64,000 bases of DNA, from positions 186,001 to 250,000 of the forward strand of contig NZ_CAJHCQ010000004.1 of the NCBI RefSeq assembly GCF_904848665.1, written 5' to 3'. Of this stretch, positions 53,586 to 62,391 are shown in pieces; position 1 is the first letter of the stretch; each line of letters starts with the position of its first letter. The DNA comes from Paraburkholderia hiiakae. Lineage in GTDB: Bacteria > Pseudomonadota > Gammaproteobacteria > Burkholderiales > Burkholderiaceae. The notes beneath the pieces were generated by a model that was given only the letters and a program-made list of their open reading frames with translations, searched no databases and was not told the origin of the DNA. The position numbers and the translations under genes are program-made.

Positions 53586-55031
53586 TCAGACCGGATTGAT
53601 CTCGTCCTGGCTGCGGCGCGTAGTGAGCGGCCCGAGCGCACGCAGGGTTACGGCGACGACGGTCAGCGCGGCGGAGATCACGCCGAACATCGCGATTGGG
53701 CCGTGCTGCGTGAGCACCGGCAACAGGACGAACGGCAGGGCGCTGCTCATGATGCGCGAGAGCGAGTATGTGCTGCCAATTGCGGTCGATCGTACGCTGG
53801 CCGGGAAAATCTCGGCTTGGTACACGTGATAAGCGTTGCTAAACACATTCGACGCACAGGTCGTCAGCATGCCGAAACAAACGATCAACGCAGCCTGCCC
53901 GGAATACGCGAAGCCAAGTCCAAAAATCGCAATGGAGATGAGCGAGGCGATCACGAGTGTGCGGCGTTCGATCCAGTTGAGCAGCGGCACGGAGAGCAGC
54001 GAGCCGATCGGGTAGCCGAGAAACGAGAGCGCGACGAAGAGCGTGCTGCCCGTTACGTCGATGCCGCGGCTTTTCACGACCACGCCTGCAAGCGTGCCGA
54101 AGCCGTAATAGCCGAAGGCCTGGAACAGGTGAAACACGACGAGCATGAAGTAACGCTTGTCATAGGGTGCGCGCCGCAGCACGGCAATCCGCTCGGCAAG
54201 ACGCAGAGGGTGCTGGCGCGTTTGCGGCTCGGCAAAGCGTTTTGGCATCTGCGCGCCGGTGCCTTGCGCAAAGCGGCCCAGCATCGCATAGGCTTCGTCG
54301 GCGCGGCCTTGCGCCAGCAGCCAGCGCGGGCTTTCGGGCAGGCGATGCTGCACGGCCAGCACGAACAGGGCGCCAAGGCTGCCGATGGCGAGAATGATGC
54401 GCCATCCCGCGATGCCGCCGAGATGCAGCGGGTTGAGCCAAACCGCGAGGAAGCCGACCAGCGGCACTGCGACATACGACGTGGTATAGGCCCACGCAGC
54501 GAGCCGCCCGCGTTTTTCCTTCGGCAGAATTTCCGAAAGGAAACTGTCCGCCACCGGATAGATCGCGCCGACGCCCACGCCGGTCAGAAAGCGGCAGACC
54601 ACGAGCATGGTGGCGTTCACGGAGAATGCGGCGAGCAGCGAGAATGCGCTGTACCACACGAGCGTGAACAGGAAGGCGCGCCGCCGGCCGACGCGGTCGG
54701 CGAGACTGCCGAGAAAGAGAGAGCCGAAAAACATGCCGACGAAGGCCGAGGCGAGCAGGAGCTTGAACGCGAGGCTGTGCGCGTCGAGCCCATACTCGTT
54801 TTGTAGCGCTGCGCCGATCGAGCTGACGAGAAAGATCTCGTACATGTCGAAGAAGAGGCCAATGCCGATCACCCACACCACGAAGCGATGCAGCGCGCCC
54901 ACGGGCATGTCGTCCATGAAGCTGCCGAGCGTGACGCCTTGGGGGCTCGGAAACGGGGCGTCCGCAGCTAGCGGGCGGATAGACGGCTCGCCCGGCGCGC
55001 TGCCGCCGAGGTCCAGGGGATGGCTGTTCAT
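53586..55031 (-). CDS. MFS transporter, sugar-porter type
   Basis: An inner-membrane transporter of about 481 residues. After a hydrophilic N-terminus the first helix reads VVWVIGIGLFFDMYEIFLVSSIGAAL. The motif LGSLADRVGRRRAF and the sugar-porter signature LPESPRWLLAQGRADEA are present. The start is MNSHPLDLGGSAPGE, with GGAGA upstream; the longer frame is unsupported. It lies convergent to the LysR gene of the CoA-transferase cluster; the substrate is unknown. Confidence 0.88.
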   Translation of the reverse strand: MNSHPLDLGGSAPGEPSIRPLAADAPFPSPQGVTLGSFMDDMPVGALHRFVVWVIGIGLFFDMYEIFLVSSIGAALQNEYGLDAHSLAFKLLLASAFVGMFFGSLFLGSLADRVGRRRAFLFTLVWYSAFSLLAAFSVNATMLVVCRFLTGVGVGAIYPVADSFLSEILPKEKRGRLAAWAYTTSYVAVPLVGFLAVWLNPLHLGGIAGWRIILAIGSLGALFVLAVQHRLPESPRWLLAQGRADEAYAMLGRFAQGTGAQMPKRFAEPQTRQHPLRLAERIAVLRRAPYDKRYFMLVVFHLFQAFGYYGFGTLAGVVVKSRGIDVTGSTLFVALSFLGYPIGSLLSVPLLNWIERRTLVIASLISIAIFGLGFAYSGQAALIVCFGMLTTCASNVFSNAYHVYQAEIFPASVRSTAIGSTYSLSRIMSSALPFVLLPVLTQHGPIAMFGVISAALTVVAVTLRALGPLTTRRSQDEINPV

Positions 55032-55301
55032 GCTGTCTCCAGTATCTTTGATGCCGCGCCATGAGCCGCGGTCGGGGCGCAATTCCGTACGAACGGTACG
55101 GACGAGGCGTGATGCAAAGTGTGGGAGATTTTCGCGAGCGCGAAAATTGAGGAAGGGTGAAGCGTGCTTTCCCGCGGGGAAAGGCTGAGGGCGGGTGGCG
55201 CCCCCAGCATGATCTGACGTACTTGTTTCGCTATCTTGAACGGCTGGGCGCGTTACGGCGGAGCGCTTCTGCAGCGCTTGCACTTCAGCGAGGGGGATCG
55301 A

Positions 55302-56579
55302 TCAATCCCGAACGCAGCGAAATCCCGCATAAACATATTGGTAACGCGGCTGGAACCAGTTGCGGAACGTTGGCCGCAACATGCATTGCGCGGTGCGCGG
55401 CGAGCCGCCTTTCATTGCGTAGTGCTGACCGTCGAAGAAGTTCGCCGAATACCCCTCGTAGAACGGGAACGCCTTGAAACCCGGTAGCGGCCCGAAGAGC
55501 GTGGAGGTCCATTCCCAGCCGTTGCCGTACAGGCCTTCTACGCCCCAGGTGCTGGCGCTGTCCGGTGTGGCGTCGACGGCCACCGGGTTCCAGTCGCGGA
55601 AATCGAAGTTGTCGGCGCGGCCGGGCAGCGCGCCGTGTGCCGCGCGCTGCCACTGCGCCTCGCTCGGCAGCGCCATGCCGCGCCAGCGCGCAAAGGCGCC
55701 GGCTTCCGCGTGGCTCACGTACACGGGCCACGCAAGCGGCAATGCAATGTCTTCGAACATCGTGCGCAGGAGCCAGCCTTCGGGGCCGCGCGACCAGAAC
55801 ACGGGGTGCGCCACGTGCGCGCTTTCCTTCCAGGCCCAATCCGCGTCGTTCCAGAGTTCGCGCCTTTTGTAGCCACCATCCTCGATGAATTGGAGGAATG
55901 CGCCATTCGTCACCATGTAGCGGTCGATCTTGAATGCCGCTACGTCGACTTGCTGCTCGCCGAACTCGTTGTCCCAGCCGAATAGTCCGCGCTCGGCGGT
56001 CATGCCGAGCTCCGTGCGGCCCGCGGGCACTTGCACCGTTTCGGCCTCGACCGTATGGAACGGGTTGGCGCGCGCGGCCGTTGTGGCGGGCGTCTGCTTT
56101 TGCTCGAACGGCAACTGGTGGAGCATGTAGGCGAGTGTTTCGACATGCATGAGCCGATGTTCGATCGCGACATTCAGCAACTGCCCCGGCGTGTCGTGAT
56201 TTGAGGCATCGGGCGGCAGATCGAGCGTCGAGAGCTGCGCGTCGATGCGGCTGCGGGCGTCGCGTCCGTAGGCAAGGACTTCGGCGAGTTCGGGCCAGTC
56301 GGCGGGCGTATCGGTCGGCAGGCCGCCATCGACGGGATCGATGCCGAAAGCGAATAGCTGGTCGAGGCGCGCATCGGCGGAGGGCACGTCGAACAGGCGC
56401 TTGTCGAAGAGGTTGCGGTCAAATGCTTCCAGATGACCGATATAGAACACGATGCGATGACGCTCGCGAATGGGCCGCTCGTAGAGAAACTCGGGCTTGA
56501 CGACGTTGAAGAGCGCGTCGCTGGCGGTGCGCGCCGCTTCGAGGCGGGCAGCGAGCGTGGGGGATTGCGGGAGATGCAT
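55302..56579 (-). CDS. EgtB-family (ergothioneine-type) sulfoxide synthase homologue
   Basis: A protein of about 425 residues. The N-terminal DinB-like domain has the iron-binding set: His in FYIGHLEAFDRNLF and HRLMHVETL, an HX3HXE motif (about residue 135). The C-terminal FGE-sulfatase/SUMF1 domain ends NGWEWTSTLFGPLPGFKAF...GGSPRTAQCMLRPTFRNWFQPRYQYVYAGFRCVRD. EgtB joins hercynine to a thiol donor through an iron-bound oxygen. No EgtD, and no selD- or glycosyltransferase-type partner (selenoneine SenABC), is adjacent. It could therefore be EgtB, SenA-like or another member. Confidence 0.85.
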   Translation of the reverse strand: MHLPQSPTLAARLEAARTASDALFNVVKPEFLYERPIRERHRIVFYIGHLEAFDRNLFDKRLFDVPSADARLDQLFAFGIDPVDGGLPTDTPADWPELAEVLAYGRDARSRIDAQLSTLDLPPDASNHDTPGQLLNVAIEHRLMHVETLAYMLHQLPFEQKQTPATTAARANPFHTVEAETVQVPAGRTELGMTAERGLFGWDNEFGEQQVDVAAFKIDRYMVTNGAFLQFIEDGGYKRRELWNDADWAWKESAHVAHPVFWSRGPEGWLLRTMFEDIALPLAWPVYVSHAEAGAFARWRGMALPSEAQWQRAAHGALPGRADNFDFRDWNPVAVDATPDSASTWGVEGLYGNGWEWTSTLFGPLPGFKAFPFYEGYSANFFDGQHYAMKGGSPRTAQCMLRPTFRNWFQPRYQYVYAGFRCVRD

Positions 56580-56722
56580 TTCGGCGATTCTCCTTGGGTG
56601 GGCGTAGAACGAAACTTTAACCCTGCGCAGGAGTTGTGCCAACGAAGATGCCGCGCCGATGAGGCGCGTAGCAGGCGGCCGGGGCGGCCCGGGCGGACGG
56701 CCCGCCCGGAGTTTGCCACGAA

Positions 56723-57484
56723 TTACAGATGCCGCAGACCTTCGAGATCGATGATGCGGATCAGCTTGCCCTGTGCGTCGATCAGGCCGCGCTTTTGAAA
56801 TCTCGACAGGGTGCGGCTCACCGTTTCGAGCGTCATGCCGAGATAGCTGCCCATGTCCTCACGCGTCATGCGCAGGTTGAACTCCGCGGGTGAGTACCCG
56901 CGCTGGCCGTTGCGTTCGGAGACGTCCAGCAGAAAGGCGGCGACGCGTTCGTCGGCGGAAAGCGAGCCGAGCACCATCATTTGCGACGATTCGCGGATCA
57001 GCTGCTCGCTCATGAGGCGGTGCAACCGGTCTTGCATGGCGCCGGTTTCGCGGCACAAATGCTTGAGCGCCGAGTAGGGAATGATGCAGACCGAGCTGTC
57101 TTCGAGCGCCACGGCGCTGCAGGTGTGGAAGCCGGTGCTGATGCCGTCGATGCCGAGCGGGTCGCCGGCCAGACGCAAGCCAGTGACCTGCTCGCGGCCG
57201 TCGCGGTGCGCCATGACCGTCTTGAGCGAGCCGGAGCGCGCGACATAGAGGTTGTCGAATCCGTCGCCGGCGCGGTACACGGCTTCGCCGCGCCGCACAC
57301 TGCGCGCGGAGCAGATCAATGCTTCGAGTTTCGGCAGGTCGTCGAGGGTGAGGCCCTGGGGCATGCACAGGTGCCGCATGGCGCAAACCGAACAGCGCGT
57401 GGACGTGCGCGGCGCCGTCACGGGCGTGCGATTGCTGCGGCGCACGGTGGTATGAGAAACGACGTTGGGATTCAGCATCGACAA
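56723..57484 (-). CDS. FNR-type oxygen-sensing regulator (CRP/FNR family)
   Basis: A 253-residue regulator. The N-terminal cysteines CSVCAMRHLC (Cys31, Cys34, Cys40) with Cys133 (SSVCIIP) have the same 2, 5 and 93-residue spacing pattern as E. coli FNR, so a [4Fe-4S] cluster is expected. The cyclic-nucleotide-like domain is followed by the HTH MTREDMGSYLGMTLETVSRTLSRFQKRGL, with the ETVSR recognition segment that matches TTGAT-N4-ATCAA sites. It regulates the response to low oxygen. A universal stress gene lies directly upstream, a common pairing in Burkholderiales. Confidence 0.93.
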   Translation of the reverse strand: MSMLNPNVVSHTTVRRSNRTPVTAPRTSTRCSVCAMRHLCMPQGLTLDDLPKLEALICSARSVRRGEAVYRAGDGFDNLYVARSGSLKTVMAHRDGREQVTGLRLAGDPLGIDGISTGFHTCSAVALEDSSVCIIPYSALKHLCRETGAMQDRLHRLMSEQLIRESSQMMVLGSLSADERVAAFLLDVSERNGQRGYSPAEFNLRMTREDMGSYLGMTLETVSRTLSRFQKRGLIDAQGKLIRIIDLEGLRHL

Positions 57485-57589
57485 TGCTCCTTTGATCTAT
57501 GTCCAGGCATTGTCTACCGGGGTCGAATCTCAGATTGGTGGCAAAGTGACGCGCTTTTGAGATGCTCGGTGTTGAGCCTCGTCAGAAGG

Positions 57590-57620
57590 CGCTTGCGCTC
57601 CGTCTGACGGAGCGCAAGCG
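57590..57620. terminator. Hairpin between the Usp and FNR genes
   Basis: CGCTTGCGCTCCG/CGGAGCGCAAGCG, a 13-bp perfect stem with a 5-nt loop, is just downstream of the Usp stop (both genes on the minus strand). There is no T-run on the minus strand and a short ACTTTT on the plus strand. It is probably a transcript-end hairpin for usp. Confidence 0.6.
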
Positions 57621-57660
57621 ACTTTTCGATAATGTGCAAAACTGCGTGCACCTTAAGCGA

Positions 57661-58122
57661 CTACTGGTCGGCATTTCCTGCGGCTGACGGAATGAGCAGG
57701 ACGGGCAGGGTGGACTGCCGCACGCAGCGTTCGGCAACGCTGCCGAGAATGAGGCGCTGGAAGCCGCGACGGCCGTGCGTGCCCATCACGATCAGATCGG
57801 AGCCTGCGGTCTTGGCGGCGTTGAGCACGAGCGTCGGGACGTCGTCGAGCGAGGAGGCTTCGCCCGTGAGCATGGCGCCTGCCACGCCTCGCTCGCTCAT
57901 CGCCTTGTTCATGTCTTCCGCGAGTTCGTTACCCTGCGCGATCATCTGGTTGCGCAGGATCGAAGGGTCGTAGCCGGGCGCGTCGAAATACATGGGCGTG
58001 TTCTCGATCACGTAATACGGCTCCAGGATCGAGCCCATTGCCTTCGCCAGGTCGAGCGCGGCTTCGAAGGCGCGGCGCGAGGTGGCGCTGCCGTCGACGG
58101 CGACAAGGATGCGTTTATACAT
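57661..58122 (-). CDS. Universal stress protein (UspA family)
   Basis: A 153-residue single-domain Usp: MYKRILVAVDGSATSRRAFEAALDLA at the N-terminus and the ATP-binding motif GTHGRRGFQRLILGSVAERCVRQSTLPVLLI near residues 115-145 (G-2x-G-9x-G(S) pattern). The start is MYKRILVAVDG; the much longer open frame upstream is unsupported. AGGAGG precedes the ATG. It is upstream of fnr and may belong to its regulon; a weak FNR-like site (TTGAGTGGGATCGA) lies at 58135-58148. Confidence 0.92.
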   Translation of the reverse strand: MYKRILVAVDGSATSRRAFEAALDLAKAMGSILEPYYVIENTPMYFDAPGYDPSILRNQMIAQGNELAEDMNKAMSERGVAGAMLTGEASSLDDVPTLVLNAAKTAGSDLIVMGTHGRRGFQRLILGSVAERCVRQSTLPVLLIPSAAGNADQ

Positions 58123-58342
58123 AAGACCTCCTCTTTGAGTGGGATCGAGAATCGCGCGGCCTCGGGCGATGCTGCGACGAGACGGGCGCGGTGTGTCGTG
58201 ACTGGCGAGAAGCTTAATGGATCGCAAGTAAAGATGCAGTCGGACTGTATGAAAGATGGAAGGAGCGCGAAGGAAGATCAAGTAGTCTGCGTCGGAATAC
58301 CGCGCCCCCGCCAGGTTTTCATTTGCTATTTCGTTATGTTGC

Positions 58343-60013
58343 ATGCGCACCGGCATACGGCTATCGTTGCCTCTTTTTCGCTTCGCGCCGTCCTTCTCTC
58401 CCGTGAAACCTTCCTCCGCTAACCTGCCGTTTCGCGACGCGCTACTGGCCATGCTCGGCATTGGCCTCGTCAACATGCTCGTCGCACTCGATCAAACCGT
58501 TGTCAGCACCGCTTTGCCCTCGATCGTCGCCGAGTTGCACGGCTTCGAGTTCTATGCGTGGATCGCGAGCGCTTACCTGCTGGCCTCGGTCGTGACGGTG
58601 CCCGTGTTTGGCCGGCTCGGCGACTACTTCGGCCGCAAGCGCTTCGTGATTGCCGCGGTGATCGTGTTTACGGTGGCCTCCGTGCTGTGCGGGCTCGCGA
58701 CCGACATGCGTTTTCTCGCGGCGGCGCGCGCGTTGCAGGGCGTAGGAGGCGGGATGATGGTGGGTACGGCGTTCGCCTCGATTCCCGATCTCTTTCCCGA
58801 CCCGCGCGCGCGGGTGCGCTGGCAGGTCGTCATGGCGGCCGCCTACGGCATCGGCACGGCCGCGGGGCCGTCGCTGGGCGGCTGGCTCAGCGAGCACTTC
58901 GGCTGGCGCTCGACCTTTCTCGTCAATCTGCCGGTTGGTGTGCTTGCACTTTATTTCATCTGGGCGCATCTGCCGCGCTACCAGCCGGCGCGTACCGGCG
59001 AAGTGCGCATCGACTGGACGGGCGCCGCGCTCGTCGCACTGGTGCTGGGCGCTTTCCAGACCTTGATCGAGGCGGTGCCCAGGAGCGGTCTGACGACCGG
59101 CAACGCCGTGCTTGCGGTGGCGGTACTCGCCGGCGTGGCCCTGCTGCTCGTCTGCGAGCGCCGTGCGACGCACCCGATCATCCCGCTCGACCTGTTCCGC
59201 GACCCGCAGCTCGTTACGTTGTTTACGCTCTCGACGCTCTCGGGCTTCGTAATGTTCTCGCTGATCTTTTTCGCGCCGCTGCTCCTGCAGGGCGGTTTCG
59301 GGCTGTCGCCCCAGCAGGCGGGCCTGCTCGCCACGCCTATCGCGGCCTGTATCGCGCTAGGCAGCCTGATCAATACGCGCATCGTGATCCGGCTGCACAG
59401 GCCCACGACGATTCTGACAGTCGGATTCAGCCTGCTGGTCGCGGCTTCCGCCGGTCTTGCCTTCGCGTCCCGAAACACGGCGCACCTCTGGCTCGAGCTG
59501 GCGATGTCGGCCGTGGGTATCGGGCTCGGCTTCATCCTGAACAATCTGAATATATTCGGCCAGGAGATTGCCGGGCGGGAGCGTTTCGGCATCACGACCG
59601 CCTTGCTGCAATCCACGCGCATGGTTGGCGGCATGCTCGGCACCAGCGTCGTGGCGACGATCGTCAATCACCGCTATGCGGCCGGCGTGGGGGACGCGCT
59701 GGCGGTGATCGGCGCGCCGCTGCAGCAGCGTTGGCAACCGCAGCTCGCCGATCCGCGCGTGCTGATCGACCCGTCACTGCGCGAGGGTCTCGTCGCGCAG
59801 ATGAAGGCGGCGGGGCTCGACGGCGCGGCGCTAGTCGATGCCTTGCGCCACGTGCTGGTGGACACGATCCATCTGGGAATCGGGCTGACGGGCTGCGCGG
59901 CGCTCGCGGCGGCGCTGTGCGTGGGGCGGATTTCCCACATCCGCTTCAGCCGCAGCGCCTCGGCGGCGCAGAAAAGCGGCGAAGCGAGAGCCGACGAGGT
60001 CAAGGCCGACTAA
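58343..60013 (+). CDS. DHA2-family multidrug exporter (EmrB/QacA type)
   Basis: A 556-residue 14-TM MFS exporter. Visible are the TM1 motif LVNMLVALDQTVVSTALPSIVAEL, motif A FGRLGDYFGRKRF, RALQGVGGGMMVGTAFASIPDLF, and the motif-C area GTAAGPSLGGWLSEHFGWRSTFLVNLPVGVLAL. The first 20 residues lie before the family's conserved region, so a GTG at 58403 could be the true start. It stands alone; no EmrA adaptor is next to it. Probably drug or toxicant export. Confidence 0.88.
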   Translation: MRTGIRLSLPLFRFAPSFSPVKPSSANLPFRDALLAMLGIGLVNMLVALDQTVVSTALPSIVAELHGFEFYAWIASAYLLASVVTVPVFGRLGDYFGRKRFVIAAVIVFTVASVLCGLATDMRFLAAARALQGVGGGMMVGTAFASIPDLFPDPRARVRWQVVMAAAYGIGTAAGPSLGGWLSEHFGWRSTFLVNLPVGVLALYFIWAHLPRYQPARTGEVRIDWTGAALVALVLGAFQTLIEAVPRSGLTTGNAVLAVAVLAGVALLLVCERRATHPIIPLDLFRDPQLVTLFTLSTLSGFVMFSLIFFAPLLLQGGFGLSPQQAGLLATPIAACIALGSLINTRIVIRLHRPTTILTVGFSLLVAASAGLAFASRNTAHLWLELAMSAVGIGLGFILNNLNIFGQEIAGRERFGITTALLQSTRMVGGMLGTSVVATIVNHRYAAGVGDALAVIGAPLQQRWQPQLADPRVLIDPSLREGLVAQMKAAGLDGAALVDALRHVLVDTIHLGIGLTGCAALAAALCVGRISHIRFSRSASAAQKSGEARADEVKAD

Positions 60014-60063
60014 GGCGCGCTGAAGTCGGCGCGACCGGCGCCACGCAATGGCGCCGGAATGGT

Positions 60064-60118
60064 CTTTTTCGGTCTGATTTGTCAGACAAACAATCGCGTG
60101 CCAGACTGACCGAAAAAG
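60064..60118. terminator. Bidirectional terminator between exporter and luxI gene
   Basis: CTTTTTCGGTC (60064-60074) pairs perfectly with GACCGAAAAAG (60108-60118). The paired T/A tracts serve both convergent genes. A nested GTCTGA/TCAGAC hairpin (60072-60077 with 60082-60087) lies inside. Confidence 0.75.
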
Positions 60119-60164
60119 GCTCGGCACCTGGCCAGTGTGAGTCGGTCTACTTTAGACGTCGCGC

Positions 60165-60755
60165 TTACGCGGCGTGCGCCATCTCCCCGAACAGCGCGTG
60201 GTGGGTCTGCTGGCTCATCGCGATTTCCAGCGCGACGGCATTCTCCACGCCAATGCGCATCGGCGCGCCAAGCCGCCTTAGCTCGATGCCCGTGCGGCGC
60301 AGCAAGCGCTCCATCGGCGTCGTGGTCACCGTCACATAGCTGTTGATGCCCGCGCGGTCGGCGAACGACACGACCGCGCGCATCGCGCTCATGGTCAAGT
60401 CGGCGAAACCGAATGCCTGGTCATTGCCGGATTCAATGGCGAAGCGGCTCAGTTCCCAGATGTTACGGGCCGTAGGCGCAGCGTTGCCTTGCAGCAGTTG
60501 CGGGAAGGTGTCCCGCAACATGTTGGGGCCTTCGGTGGGCATCAGGCGCCAGCAGCCGCGCACGTGGCCTGCGCCATCCTGAATCAGCATGTAATGGGGC
60601 CCGAGCGCGTCGTAGCCGTCGATTTCCATCCCCGCGATGGTGGGAATGTCCCAGCCCAGGCGGTCGCGGAACACGCGCGCGCGCAGCCGGTACATCTCAT
60701 TGATGTCCTCATTCTCGAAGTCCTGTCTCAGTCCGATCCGTATCGCAGCTTGCAT
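60165..60755 (-). CDS. Acyl-homoserine-lactone synthase (LuxI family, BraI-like)
   Basis: A 196-residue autoinducer synthase that joins an acyl chain from acyl-ACP to S-adenosylmethionine. The invariant LuxI positions are present: Arg, Phe and Trp in RLRARVFRDRLGW, the acidic pair in EIDGYDALGPHY, RGCWRLMPT, and IWELSRFAI. Arranged as luxI-rsaL-luxR, it resembles the BraI/RsaL/BraR system of plant-associated Burkholderia and LasI/RsaL/LasR of Pseudomonas. A 16-bp palindrome 73 bp before its start is a likely receptor site. The acyl chain length is not predictable from this. Confidence 0.93.
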   Translation of the reverse strand: MQAAIRIGLRQDFENEDINEMYRLRARVFRDRLGWDIPTIAGMEIDGYDALGPHYMLIQDGAGHVRGCWRLMPTEGPNMLRDTFPQLLQGNAAPTARNIWELSRFAIESGNDQAFGFADLTMSAMRAVVSFADRAGINSYVTVTTTPMERLLRRTGIELRRLGAPMRIGVENAVALEIAMSQQTHHALFGEMAHAA

Positions 60756-60827
60756 GACAACTCTCCCGATTTGTGTGGAAGCGCGGCAGTACGGTTCGAA
60801 AGCTATGCGTTATGAATATAAAAAAAC

Positions 60828-60843
60828 ACCTATCTAGATAGGT
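60828..60843. promoter_or_regulatory. lux-box-type palindrome in the luxI/rsaL promoter
   Basis: ACCTATCTAGATAGGT is a perfect 16-bp palindrome in the 168-bp divergent luxI-rsaL gap, 73 bp from the luxI start and 80 bp from the rsaL start. This is the position expected for a LuxR-family activator site. A nearby TATGCGTTATGAATAT has weak resemblance to RsaL half-sites. Confidence 0.75.
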
Positions 60844-60923
60844 AGGTGCGCAGATAGGGCCTCTTAAGGAGAATCACTTCCGCGGCAGTCACTCATCAGG
60901 CATATCTGACAGCGAGAGTCATC

Positions 60924-61238
60924 ATGGAACTTATGGGCAATCAATGGCATTCGGGTGCGAATACCATGTCGTCCCCCGGGGATCTGTCTTCGGTCGTCGA
61001 CCGCGTCCTGATCATTGCGTATCGGAAGAAGAAGAAAGAGAGCCAGCGCCGCTTCTGGGCGCGTTTCGGCGTGACGCAGTCGCGCGGCAGCCGGTTCGAG
61101 TCGGGCGCGGAGATTCCGCCGCCGGTGTCGATCCTGCTCGGGCTGTATTTCAACAAGACGATTTCGGACGGCGACCTTGGCCGTGCCGAGCGCGTGTTGC
61201 GCGGCGACGCACCGATGGTGCTTAGCCCGGGTCAATAA
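60924..61238 (+). CDS. rsaL: RsaL-like quorum-sensing repressor
   Basis: A 104-residue helix-turn-helix protein: VVDRVLIIAYRKKKKESQRRFWARFGVTQSRGSRFESG, then PPVSILLGLYFNKTISDGDL. This matches the RsaL family, which binds the luxI promoter and opposes the LuxR activator to keep signal levels steady. It lies between luxI and luxR, divergent from luxI. Its 3' end overlaps the convergent luxR 3' end by 17 bp. An internal ATG at 60966 is an alternative start. Confidence 0.88.
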   Translation: MELMGNQWHSGANTMSSPGDLSSVVDRVLIIAYRKKKKESQRRFWARFGVTQSRGSRFESGAEIPPPVSILLGLYFNKTISDGDLGRAERVLRGDAPMVLSPGQ

Positions 61239-61959
61239 GACCCATCTGAGTCGCAATCACGGCTGCCGCTCGCCGTGAGTTCACGCCGAACTTCCCGCGA
61301 ATGTTCTTCATGTGGAAGTTCACGACGGCTTCAGAGCAATTCAGGATGTGAGAAATTTCCCAAGTGGACTTGCCTAGCGCAGTCCGCTTGAGGCATTCCT
61401 TTTCTCGTGGCGTGAGTTTGGGAATCAGCGACTGAACGTGGTCGTTCAGGTGCCGCTGGCTCGTGTCCAGCACGAGGTCGCGCAGCAGCACGAGATTCGG
61501 CAACGCGCGGTTCACGTCCTCCCAGAAGTTGTCGGTGGGATTTGCGTCGTTGACGAAGCAGAGCATGCCGATTTCCTGGCGCGGGCCATGGATCGGCAGG
61601 GTGATGCCCGCGCGCAGCCCGTACGAGCGGGCCTCCTCATACATCGATTGTTGCTGCTCTGTCGCGAAAAGTTCCGGCGACCAGATGAGCGGCGCCGAAC
61701 GCGTCGTGCAATGCGACACGGTAGGGTCGAAGTAGGCCATACCGTGGTCGTTGTACGTCTGCCGCCAGGCGGCCGAATAGTTCGTGCGGATAAACGCGTC
61801 CTCGAGCCTCATGCCCGGGCGCGGCAAGATAGCCAGCATGAGCTGGCTGAATCCCCACGAGCTGGCGAGCTTCGCCACCGCGTCGAACCACGCAGCCTCT
61901 TCGGGCGCGTCGAGCACGGGCGACATCTGCTCAATAAAATGTAGAGGCACGTTCAACAC
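61222..61959 (-). CDS. LuxR-family AHL receptor/regulator (BraR-like)
   Basis: A 245-residue transcription factor. The autoinducer domain has NYSAAWRQTYNDHGMAYFDPTVSHC and APLIW with the conserved Trp, Tyr, Asp, Pro and Trp that bind AHL. The C-terminal LuxR HTH is LTPREKECLKRTALGKSTWEISHILNCSEAVVNFHMKNIRGKF. It is on the same strand as luxI, with rsaL between in the opposite direction, as in lasR-rsaL-lasI. It likely activates luxI through the 60828-60843 palindrome. Confidence 0.93.
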   Translation of the reverse strand: MLNVPLHFIEQMSPVLDAPEEAAWFDAVAKLASSWGFSQLMLAILPRPGMRLEDAFIRTNYSAAWRQTYNDHGMAYFDPTVSHCTTRSAPLIWSPELFATEQQQSMYEEARSYGLRAGITLPIHGPRQEIGMLCFVNDANPTDNFWEDVNRALPNLVLLRDLVLDTSQRHLNDHVQSLIPKLTPREKECLKRTALGKSTWEISHILNCSEAVVNFHMKNIRGKFGVNSRRAAAVIATQMGLIDPG

Positions 61960-62391
61960 TCTCCATCAGCGCTGGGCGAGATCGCGGGGCAAGCCCTCAG
62001 ACACTCGCTCCTCGCTTCTTATGATGTAAGAATTTATCACTAAATTCCTATCCGATCCCCCCTCGTCTGCAATCCTCCCGCTTTGTGGGGTCATTTCTGT
62101 CAGATTTCGGTGACATCGGAGAGAATTTCTGCGTCTCCTGAACAAGTGTGCTGGTCTGCATGAAGCGCATTGCCCCGGTGCTGAAATAAATCCAGACGAC
62201 ATTTCGAAATGCGGCAAGAGTGTGCAACTCGCCAGGATAATGCCGTCGATTTATCGGCTTTCATTTATTTTCAAGCTTTCATTTCTATTTTTTAACCGCA
62301 CTCGACTGAATACTGTCTGAATCCGCCAGTGCGGCGATATCGCCTGGATAATCGCAAATGGTTCGCCGCACAACGGGCGGCGAACCATGGT
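61960..62391. other. 432-bp gap upstream of luxR
   Basis: No gene is supported. This is the most AT-rich stretch of the right-hand part and should contain the luxR promoter. A short direct repeat (GCTTTCATTT at about 62258 and 62275) is the only regular structure noticed. Confidence 0.45.
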
